From assembly GCA_900155495.1 (NCBI GenBank), contig FTLJ01001133.1, positions 1 to 14,286 on the forward strand: a DNA stretch of 14,286 nt. Direction: 5' to 3'. The stretch is from Porogramme epimiltina. Its lineage: Eukaryota; Basidiomycota; Agaricomycetes; Polyporales; Polyporaceae. The translations under genes were made by a program, and so were the position numbers. The notes under the pieces were generated by a model. The model had not been told where the DNA came from. It ran no database searches and saw nothing but the letters and a program-made list of their open reading frames with translations. The stretch's first letter is position 1, and every line of letters starts with the position of its first letter. Shown piece after piece: positions 1 to 7,932 of this stretch.

Positions 1-492
1 AGATGTGTAAAAGAAACCGCCCGCCGCCCGCCGATCGCCGAACGCCGACTGCCCACAGCGCGGCCTCCTCGGCCGTATCTCGACCACCTCCTGCCGCGGC
101 CCCGCCGTCTACCCGCAGGTCTGCGTCCCGGGCGCGGGCAGCTTTCCGCCCTAGCAACCTCAACAGTCACCCTCGCATGCGTACCCGATCCCGACATCCG
201 CAACGGGCGACTCGTACTTTTACGACGAGCCCGCCCCGCCCTCGCCGTGGTGCCACAACAGCCCCAACAACGACCCCAACAACAGCAGCAGCACTCGTCG
301 TACAACTTCGTCGAGTACCACCCGGAGCAGTACCCCGGCGCGGCGTCGGCGAGCTACACGCCGTCGTCGGACCTTGCGACGCTGCCTTCGTCGGTCTCGA
401 CCCCTTCGGCGGGTGGCACCGACGACGGATAGATGCACGCTTATCCCTCCTCGTCTCCCAGCACCCCGGCGCGCACTTAGCAGCTCCGCCCC

Positions 493-519
493 CAGCAACA
501 ACAGCAGCAACAACAACAA
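493..519 (+). repeat. CAG/CAA trinucleotide tract
   Basis: Nine consecutive CAG or CAA triplets. Read in the frame of position 1 they give nine glutamines. Read in the frame of position 2, which looks better coding downstream, they give Ser/Asn (SNNSSNNNK). A related shorter tract lies at about 262-296. Such tracts are prone to slippage, and this one lies close to the point where the better frame changes. Confidence 0.8.
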
Positions 520-565
520 GGGTTGGAAGACGGTCTACGTCGACGTTGCGCCAGGCGAGCATGGC

Positions 566-585
566 GGGCGGGCGGGCGGGCGGGG
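566..585 (+). repeat. G-quadruplex-type G-run array
   Basis: Five runs of three or four G, each separated by a single C, occupy 566-568, 570-572, 574-576, 578-580 and 582-585. This satisfies the usual G3+N1-7 quadruplex pattern with very short loops. In the frame that reads best here it encodes Gly/Arg/Ala-rich residues. It sits within the disrupted gene at the left edge, on the sense strand. Folding is inferred from the pattern only. Confidence 0.6.
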
Positions 586-810
586 CCGAGGGCGCGGGGG
601 CGACGCGAAGCGCCAGCGGGTGATGATGGACGAGGGCTACGGGGACAATGACACGCCGAGCGAGGACGATGGGCCGTTCCGGGCGGCGGCATCAAGTAGG
701 ACCCCAACGCGGACTTGTTCGTCTCCGTCGGTCATGGTCGTACGTCAAGTAAATACATTTATGGCATGCGGCGTTACTAGATTCCTCGGTACTACTTCGT
801 ACAAAGCAGG

Positions 811-2138
811 CTAGATATACCAGTCACAGCGGCCACACATGTACACCTCTGGCTCCGCAGGCAGATTAATCAAGTAACCCCAATACTTCTGCAAGTGAGA
901 CTCCACATCGCTGCTAAGGCTCATCTCGGCCTGCAGCCAGGTAAGCACGTGACTCGGGCATCCTCCAAACCGGTCGTAGTCGCGCACCAGGTTCAATAAA
1001 ACCTCGAAAGACATCGGATATTTGAAACCTGCGTACCCACGTTGAATCGGCTGGAAGAGAAGGCGGCGCCATATCGAGTATTCGTACGACGTGTAGTCCA
1101 CGCCATCCATACGCTTGATGTCGTCGACTTCTTCCGGCACGTCTCCCTGGGGCGGTCGGTTGTCGCCACACGGCTCCAGCGTGACCTTGGTGCCCTCATC
1201 GGCGAGAACCAGACATTCGATGTGGTACCAGATCTTGCAGTTCTGGCACCAGCGCACCACGTCGTCGTCCGGCCTGTATTGCCTGCCGTGCTCGCAGCCA
1301 CCGCCACCCATGCAGATCTGTTGCACTGTCTCCTGCCAGCGCCGCCGCGTCAATATCAAGAGGAGTCCGAGAGCACAAGGGACGCACTTCTATACACCCA
1401 ATCTTCCTGGTACCCATTTCCCGCTCAAGCAGAATCTCTGACCGCATGTACATAGACGTTGGTCCAAGGACATTGAGCGAAATCGAATTCGTGCTGTAAA
1501 CGGCCACTGGGACCACACGATCCACGGCGTCGGCGAAATCAAACGTCTCGTGTCCGCCAAACCGTTCCATCTGTCCCATCCCATCCACGAGAGTGGACAG
1601 GATGTTGCCGTCTCTTAGGCCCGGCATAGCTACGAGCTCTGGCTTAGAGTACAGCCAGCGCAGGCGGAGGATCTGGTGCAGCGAACGAACCATCAATGAC
1701 CGATGTGAGAGCGTCGCATCTGACCGTACTCACCGGCCCGTAGTCCTCGTGCCTGCGAATCTCTACCACCCAAGCCAGCCACTCCGCCGTGTGTTCCAGC
1801 TCGATATCGTCCCGCCTGGTGCCGTTTGGTTTGAGGGCCACACTATGGAAGGTTACGTATCGTCAATCATTGAACCCCAATGCGGTCAACGTTACGCACA
1901 CAACGCCTTCTCTGATACCAAGGTGCCTCTCCGGCGGCATAGTACCGCCGCCGTCTTCTTGCTGACGGAACGCTATGTGGTTGTCCAGTGAGTTAGAAAA
2001 TGCCAAGCTTCAACGAGGCCAGTGGGACTTACTACATATCTCACCGAACTCTGTCTTGGATGCCCAGAACACACTCTGCCAGGCTGCGTAGTCGCGCATG
2101 ACGGGCAGTGGAGCAGTGGAGTGCGGGGCGTTCGTCAT
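811..2138 (-). CDS. BAH domain plus PHD-like zinc finger protein (probable chromatin reader)
   Basis: Five exons splice in phase: 2138-2033, 1972-1900, 1842-1734, 1672-1388 and 1332-811, giving 364 aa. Introns are 60, 57, 61 and 55 nt. An in-frame TAG lies upstream of the ATG at 2138. The BAH-like domain spans about residues 58-190, with VVVALKPNG, the core EWLAWVVEI, the diagnostic RLRWLYSKPEL (residues 99-109) and a closing GGHETFDF segment. A PHD-like finger follows: C198-x5-C204, C220-x2-C223, H228-x2-C231, with YRPDDD before the second pair. The last pair, C357-x2-C360, is at the extreme C terminus after about 125 residues. BAH domains bind nucleosomes or modified histones, and BAH-PHD proteins such as plant EBS/SHL and Neurospora EPR-1 read histone marks. 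A nuclear chromatin role is inferred from these families. The intron 4 acceptor could instead be 15 nt downstream. A further 5' noncoding exon cannot be excluded. Confidence 0.82.
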
Positions 2139-2637
2139 TGGAGAGGAGAGTACGGGTTGCAGGGCGTTCTACGCGAGAATGGGGAAGCGAAGGGGTGGAG
2201 TATTTCCAGTGGCAGGGCGCGCCGGGTCCCCCCAGGTCTTTGTAGCAGCCTCCCCCCATCAGGGGTGCATGAATTTCCTCGGCAGACGGGTCTGCGCGCA
2301 GCGTCACCCGCATGCCGCGCCGGGCTCCCTGCACCGTCGATCGGGGCATACGCGTCGCTGCGATGGCCCATGTTGCGACTTAGCCCGCGGTCGGAACTAA
2401 GCCGGCGCCCTGAATCCAACCACGCCCCTCTTCTGATAGCGCGCCCCACACCGGCGCGGCGGGCCCTGTGCCGATCAAGCCCTATGGTCGCCCCATGTGC
2501 CTCGCCGGATGTATCGGCCACCGTGCCCTGCCTCTTCTACCTGTTCTAGTCTGCGTGGGCGACGCCATCTGTCTGCGGTCGGCCGATCCGGCCCATGCTA
2601 GGCTCACATTGGCTACAGGCAGCTAATACAACATTGC
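2139..2637. other. Intergenic region between genes A and B
   Basis: About 500 nt separate the start of gene A from the stop of gene B, both on the minus strand. It should contain the A promoter and the B 3' end. The open frames here (for example 128 aa on the minus strand) are Arg/Ala/Gly-rich, lack coherent motifs and have no matching splice structure. I see no gene, clear TATA box or repeat. Confidence 0.5.
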
Positions 2638-4193
2638 TTACGAGTGTTCCAGGTATCTCTCCAGCGCGTCGTTCAACAACTCAAACTCTTCACCCAACTC
2701 GCTAGGGTCCTCCCGAAGACCCTCCCAGAGTCCCAGCGCACTCACCTCAGCCTTGTGCTGGCCAAACGGCTCGCCCAATATGCTCGACTCTTGGCTGGCC
2801 AGCTCCAAATAAGCCGCTGCTTGAGCCTGGACCATGATGGCGTCCAGAGTCAAGTAGTCCAGCCGCCGACGGTACCGCTCACGGATGTTGTGAACCTGTT
2901 CGATTACCTCCCCCTCGCCGCTATCGTTTCCCTCTTCAGATGGGCCCCAGCCTGCGTGCCACGTCGATTCCCAGTCAGCGCCCCGTCGATGTGCACTAGT
3001 ATACATATTGAATACGCACCTGACGCCCGCGCCGCATCTCCGGCGTCGTCTGCTTTTTCAGGTGGGGCCAAGCCTGCATGCAAAGTCGATTCCAAGTCAG
3101 CGCACTGCGGGTATGTCTTTAAATGCTTATTCCATACGCACCATACGCACCCAAGGTTGTACGCGGGCCCGGGGTAGAACTCTCGTACGGCACGGCCTTC
3201 ACGTCCAGCCCGTAGTTAGCGGCGGCTTCGTCCATGGACACGGCCAGCTCGGAGAGCTGAAGGTGGGAGGTATGTTCCGCGAGGGGTTCGCCCGTGAGAG
3301 GTTGACCGGTACGTGCCGCTGGGACGTCCGACGCGGGGCCATCCCATGGGGCCGGGAGTGCGCACCGAGCGACGGGCAAGGGCAAATAGCCTGACGCCTT
3401 CGCCTCCATGAATCGCGCCGCGTCCCCTGTGCGGGTTCCACCCATACAGGCGGCACGGTGTGCGCTGAGCTTGGTGAGCAGTTCAGGTCCCTCACTGCAC
3501 AGTTTGTCACTGGGTAGCGACAGGAACGCTTTCCAGCACGCGATCTCTGTGGCGGACATGGGGTGTAGGTAGTCGGCGCACTCGATCGCTCGCTTGTAAA
3601 TGGTGACGGCGTCTGCAGAGATGTAACACCTCGAAGGAGTGTTAGCCATCGCCTTCCTGACCAAGAGCTTCAACAGGGCGAATGTCTCGCTGCTGGGCCT
3701 GTTCGGGTAACACTGGACGGGTGCTTCAGTAACTCCACCAGCGCGCCTGAGGCTCAACGACATACCATGAGGCATAGGCCGTGAAGCATCATAATCAAAA
3801 CTCCCCACGCCGGGCGATCCATAGCCTTCGCGACTGTGACCGAGAGCCCCTTAAGAGCAGTCTCGAGCTCCATATAGGCTCCCTTTTCCTCGCTCCCCTG
3901 TTCGTTCTTGTGGCCATGTTAGGCTCCCTCCGACAGGGCAGGCAGCGCACACGGTCCAGACGCACCGGAGAAGGGGTTGATGACATTTTTGTGCAACGAT
4001 TGAACCTTCTCTGGCACAACCTGGGCACGTGTACGTAGAGAGGTAGGACGTAGCAGTGGGGTGTGGCCGGAGACGCAAACCGACACTGGAGCTCCCAGTC
4101 GGGGAGCGCAGCTTACAATGTCGGCCGTCTAGGCGCTGATGACTCAAATTCACATGTAATCTCGCGTGACCTCTCGCCGATCTGGGCAGTCAT
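2638..4193 (-). CDS. Uncharacterised protein with degenerate Cys cluster and duplicated exon (gene B)
   Basis: The best model has six in-phase exons: 4193-4117, 4020-3966, 3897-3766, 3712-3142, 3073-3020 and 2951-2638, giving 400 aa. Introns are 96, 68, 53, 68 and 68 nt; the 68-nt intron at 3965-3898 has a clear CTAAC branch and AACAG acceptor. The N terminus contains C14, C28 and C35 (C28-x6-C35), like the second half of a fungal Zn(2)-C6 cluster, but lacks the other ligands. After the next intron comes GAYMELETALKGL, similar to gene C at the matching place. The middle is helical and Ala/Leu-rich. A short exon (LAPPEKADDAGDAARASG) duplicates the following exon's start (WGPSEEGNDSGEG). The C terminus is helical and acidic, ending ALERYLEHS. 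The first exon and start are uncertain; the cluster may be truncated or have unfound 5' exons. No enzymatic motif is seen. It is divergent from gene C. Confidence 0.55.
2898..3141 (-). repeat. Tandem duplication of a 122-nt intron-plus-exon unit inside gene B
   Basis: Unit 1 is intron 3141-3074 plus exon 3073-3020. Unit 2 is intron 3019-2952 plus the first 54 nt of exon 2951-2898. Both introns are exactly 68 nt, start GTGCGTAT, and share GCGCTGACT followed by GGAATCGAC and an acceptor in GCAG. By hand, 48 of 68 positions match without gaps. The exon starts also match (GCTTGGCCCC against GCTGGGGCCC). The small exon is phase 1-1 and 54 nt long, so it adds 18 residues without changing the frame. 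Confidence 0.8.
3136..3150 (-). other. Tandem alternative splice donors
   Basis: On the minus strand a 9-nt direct repeat puts two GTGCGT donors 9 nt apart, opening at 3150 and at 3141. Both leave phase 1, so choosing one or the other adds or removes three residues. The inner donor gives a 68-nt intron identical in length to its downstream duplicate, which favours it as the ancestral site. Confidence 0.55.
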
Positions 4194-4430
4194 TGGATCG
4201 TCCGACGTGCGCGCACTCTGGCGAAGGTCCAACTGGCCAAACCTTCTACCGCAGCCTCCCGTTCGCCGCTCCCGTATGGCTGCTCCCGCAGAACGCGCAT
4301 GGCTACCATCCCAATCTCCCGTCGCGCGCACTATCGGACGTTACCTTTCACCCCAGCCGCTGGCGCCCGCCCCCGTCAATGAACGGTCGTCGGTTAAGCT
4401 TCACCTCTCAGCCTCCCATATTCCACTTCC
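4194..4430. promoter_or_regulatory. Divergent intergenic region shared by genes B and C
   Basis: Only 237 nt separate the proposed starts of gene B (-) and gene C (+), so this stretch must hold at least the core promoters of both unless B starts further upstream. The gene C side becomes pyrimidine-rich just before the ATG, as is common in filamentous fungi. I see no clear TATA or CCAAT box. A minus-strand reading near 4200-4230 gives a Cys-containing CAHVGRSNDC segment, which could be a frameshifted remnant of the missing first half of the gene B cluster. Confidence 0.4.
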
Positions 4431-7001
4431 ATGCCCCTCTCCGTCGACACACCCATGCTTCCTGCCCCTGCCCTGGATCGTGCGCAAACCCAAACCTTCG
4501 TCAATGCGCTGCAGACGCTACGGTCGCGAATGCACGCGTATATCGCCCAACTTGAAGCGCCAGGCGGCCTTCTTCAGTGGCTACAGCTCGGCAAGCAGCT
4601 AGGCTGGCTTTCTCTGCTCGTAAGTCTCAGGACGCCAGCACCCAGTCGCCCGTTATAAAACTAATTCCTTCGTGGATCCACACAGTGCCTTCCTGGGCCC
4701 CTGCCGGAAGAAGTGGCCCAGTGCGTTAGCCTAGCGGAAGCCCTCGCCCTTCTCTGTCCTCTAGAAGGCGTCCCTGATATAGCAACGCGCATAACCCTTA
4801 TGGCCAAGAGGGTCCAGTGTCTGCAAACGCAAGGTCTCTCAATGGCCCCAGAGGAGCAAGCTCTGTGGTTGGGGGTGTATACCGAGGCCAGTGACCTGGA
4901 CCGCGCTCTTGGAGACATCTTGGTGTGGTTTGAGGACCATGGCGTTCAAGACGGCTCCGCGCTCCTTACACGTGCGTACCCCCACCTCAAACCAGCACCT
5001 CAGAAGGCAGTTCTGGCGGCCGGTGTTCCCCTTCCATCGCACGTCGCCAACCCATCGGAGACCCACTCTGCATTCGTAGAGAGTGCGGCTACGCCCTCGA
5101 CGCCCCACGAGCCCAGCGGTAGCATCTCTACCACCCCCGCCATGACCTATCCTTCGAACCCCCACCACGGATCTCATACCCCCGTACACGCCCTGCCGTA
5201 TGTGCAGCCCAGCGCACCTAGCCTCTCCTCGGCATCCAGTACGCCTAAGGCTGCGAATCCTACACCTCCCCTGCCCCCCTCCGAGCACCGTGCTCAATCC
5301 AGCGTCTCCGCGGATTTCGCTCTCCCGGCTGCACCAAGTTTCCAACAAACGAACACCTTGTCGCAAGCGGGCCCCCTCCCGGCGCCTCCGAACGTCCCTT
5401 TGTTCTCTACCGGTCATGCAAGCGCAACGGCTGCTCCACACGCGCGCCATTCCAGCGTTCCCCCTTCTCAGAATCCGGTACGCCCTGGAAGTAGCCCGGT
5501 CTCTGCCGACGATCAGCAGGATGCACCCAGTGCGGTCACCCAACACGTGACTACGTTCCTTGTCGAAGCCAAGGTCAGCCGTCTTCCGTTTCAGAGACCG
5601 ATGACATCCCTGCTAACGCGACCCGCTTCCCAGTGCGACCGATGCTTACATCTAGGCCAAGAGTGCGATCGGGAGTGGGCTCCGGGCCGACGCATTGTGC
5701 CCCGGTGCTCGCGCTGTGCTACGTCCTCCAAGCGTTGCACCCACTCTTTGGTTTCATCGGACGGCTCGATCAAGCGTAAGCATATTGTCCCCCCAAGCCC
5801 CACCTCCATCAATTGACGTTTCCCAGTCCCCGGAAGTAAGGATGCGGCCGCCTGGCTGTGCAACGACGGAACTTTCGAGTTTCACACCGCCCTCAGCAAA
5901 GAGTTGCGTGCGGTGATGGAGGGCATGGTGTGGTATGCCCACAACGCGCTCCCAGAACACAGGCTGTGGTTCCTCGGACCGGCACGCACAACAGCCCCCA
6001 GCCCGTCTCGCCCCACGTCAAGCACCGTGTGGCAGTCTGCGTCGCCTCAAGACGCCATCGACTCGCTCCACAAAGCTTTGGATGGCGTCCCTGCCTTTCT
6101 ACACCCTGACCTGCGTCCACGCAACCGCTGGGCCGATTCCCACCTCACCGCGCAACTACTCCTCCCTCTCCGCCGCGAGGTCGCATGGCCCAAGGTTCGC
6201 TTGCCCCTCATGATCGCTGAAACTCCCTCCGTCGGTCACCGTGCCGCTCGCGCCCCGCGCCCCCCCACGACCCAGGAAGCAGCCACCAAGACTACGCCCC
6301 GCCCGACGGCCTCCGTGGTTCCGAAGGCTCCGAGCCGTGCATGGCTCCCTTCACACCTTCGCAACACGGTCGTCTACGTCGAGGTCCCTCCGCGACCCCC
6401 TCGTCGCACGGCTATCGTTGCCGCCCTCGATTATTTGACGAGCCTTCACGAATCAGCAGGTCTGAACGCTCACCGCTTGAAGCTCACCGGCGTAACTACC
6501 TGGATGGTGCTCTCCCTCGCGTCCATCAACGACACAATATCCCAGTTACACGCCTTGCAAGCCGAGGAGGAAGAGCTCACCACGCGGCCTTTCGGGCAGC
6601 CCCTGCAGGGCGTCGATCCCTCCCGCCTGTCCCACTCCTTCTGCTCGACACGCCAAACATTTCGATGGCAACACCACCCTCTGAGCGACATGCCACGTGC
6701 TATAGAAGACGTCTGCACGTGCGTCGCCCAGTTAGTCCATTCCGCCCCAGCGACTCCACACGACGTTTGGGGGGACTCTGAGCAAGAGCCTGCGACACCG
6801 TCAATGGCCTATGGACCCCATGGTTCTCTATCGCCTTGCATCGCCGATCAAGGGGGATGCCCAGGAAGTGGAGCACTTCTGGAGGTTTCAAGTTTCGGAG
6901 AACTGGACGACGCACGAGATCCGCACGACGCTGTCAACGGCATGGACATTGATCAACTACCGCCACCGTCGATGGAACTCGTACCCGGTTACACGGCGTA
7001 A
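4431..7001 (+). CDS. Zn(2)-C6-type cluster protein of unknown role (gene C)
   Basis: Four in-phase exons, 4431-4619, 4686-5573, 5634-5775 and 5827-7001, encode 797 aa. Introns are 66, 60 and 51 nt; the second has a CTAAC branch and CCCAG acceptor. Residues 1 to about 162 look helical and Leu/Ala-rich. Residues about 163-350 are a Pro/Ser/Thr/Ala-rich, probably disordered linker. Exon 3 begins directly with a six-Cys cluster, C360-x2-C363-x6-C370-x13-C384-x2-C387-x6-C394, the spacing of fungal Zn(2)-C6 binuclear clusters. Those usually sit at the N terminus and are more basic between ligands, so DNA binding is possible but not assured. Exon 4 is partly helical (SLHKALDGVPAF, then a long helix around SINDTISQLHALQAEEEEL) and ends with an acidic Asp/Pro tail. 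No catalytic motif is visible. It is divergent from gene B, which seems related. The ATG at 4431 could be preceded by another exon. Confidence 0.75.
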
Positions 7002-7573
7002 TCCCCTGTCTCCCAGCGCATCGACACCTGGCGCAAAACCCCACGTATATCCCACGCGTGTACACAGTCGACAACTCAATGGCCCAAATCCCACTCTCGA
7101 CTGGGCGCATCCTCAATATTGGACAACTCCACCTCACGCGCCGACGGCCGCCTGCCGACGCCGTACGCTGACACGTAACTCCTCGTCTTCACACGATCCC
7201 GTCTCCCGTTCCCGCTCGCGGCCCGCCAAGCGTTTATGGTGTTCTCTGATTTGTCTACACTAATATATGACAGTTGACTACCGCTGTACTGTACTCCTCA
7301 TCGACATCGCCCCGATGCCAGCGCCAGCTCTCTGACGTGCGTGCACCTTCTCCCCCTTTCTTCCACTCCACCCCTCCCGATCCCTTTTACTCTCCTCACT
7401 GGCCCATCACGTCACGCAGGCTCCCGTTCTCATCTCGGCGGGCTTCGTATTGTTAAGCGTACCTTTTCTGTCTCTTCCGGGCTGTATATAAACATGTTGG
7501 TCGTCGCTCCTGAATATCGGTTCTCGGCTTGTTTGGGTGGCCGAATGGCCATGCGCGGTGCAACGCCGTCGCT

Positions 7574-7735
7574 ATGGTTAGGGTTAGCTCGGTGAAGGCC
7601 ACCGTGGCACGACGGGCGGACAGAGTCGAACGCGAGCGCGCGGGAACTAGACTAGCCCAGGCGACATTGCACGAACGCATGCAAACTGAGCATTTGGAAC
7701 GACTGACATTCAGCAAGGACCAATTACAACTTTAG
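7574..7735 (+). CDS. Doubtful small ORF, charged helical peptide
   Basis: An ATG-started frame of 53 residues ends at TAG 7733-7735. It reads as a highly charged, Arg/Glu/Leu-rich helix (for example VERERAGTRLAQATLHERM), which is better than random for this region. TATATAAA lies about 85 nt upstream. It has no introns, no recognised family and no supporting neighbour. It may be a chance frame in the shared 3' region of genes C and D. Confidence 0.15.
   Translation: MVRVSSVKATVARRADRVERERAGTRLAQATLHERMQTEHLERLTFSKDQLQL
7576..7587 (+). repeat. Two telomere-like TTAGGG units
   Basis: GGTTAGGGTTAG is present once, equivalent to two permuted copies of the fungal telomere hexamer TTAGGG. It is too short to be a telomere. 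It could be an interstitial remnant, a binding site for a Tbf1/Taf1-like telomere-repeat factor, or chance. Confidence 0.3.
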
Positions 7736-7932
7736 ATACACATTCGGACGGACGAAGCACGGACGCCTGAGCGATACAAAACCCCGAATACAAGACACGA
7801 GACACGGCATGACGCAGTCGCGCGGAGACGACACCACAGGGTTCGCGCCCAGTGATGTCGCGTTGTCCCCAAGGCGGCGGCCGACGTTGGTGGTGTTGGC
7901 GTGATGGGTGCCCGCGCGTCGTGGTACCACGC

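Larger units (their letters stand above)
1..725 (+). pseudogene. Disrupted 3' part of a Gln/Asn/Ser-rich regulator-like gene (left edge)
   Basis: No single reading frame explains this stretch, yet protein-like sequence is visible in pieces. From about 155 to 290 the frame beginning at position 2 reads a plausible Pro/Ser/Asn-rich segment, including YFYDEPAPPSPW. From about 250 to 432 the frame beginning at position 1 reads a Gln run followed by SSYNFVEYHPEQYPG and SASYTPSSDLATLPSS, ending at TAG 430-432, with a second TAG at 476-478. After about 520 the frame of position 2 resumes with GWKTVYVDVAPGE, a basic KRQR patch near 605-620 and an acidic tail, DNDTPSEDDGPF. A possible intron runs from GTATCT near 76 to TAG 152-154. 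The composition resembles the C-terminal tail of a fungal transcription regulator, but no DNA-binding domain lies inside the window, so the family is not identified. It could be a pseudogene or a live gene with indel errors in low-complexity DNA. It converges on gene A. Confidence 0.4.
7002..7932. other. Convergent intergenic region between genes C and D
   Basis: These 931 nt lie between the stop codons of genes C and D and should hold both 3' untranslated regions. The first half is pyrimidine-rich. A TATATAAA string sits at about 7484-7491. A two-unit telomere-like motif and a short open frame lie at 7574-7735. Nothing else convincing was seen. Confidence 0.5.

Noticed and set aside
3..623. 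206-codon frame on the plus strand at the left edge
   Set aside because: Arg/Pro/Thr-rich shadow frame. The coherent protein-like segments of this region are in the other two frames.
3766..3808. Start of gene B at a GTG or ATG near 3808-3775 by reading through intron 3
   Set aside because: The frame is open there, but splicing from GTATGT (3765) to CCAG (3713) joins a well-coding upstream exon in phase and gives a layout matching gene C.
4839..5546. 235-codon frame on the minus strand
   Set aside because: It lies antisense to exon 2 of gene C and is Arg/Gly/Cys-rich, as expected of the complement of a Pro/Ser-rich linker.
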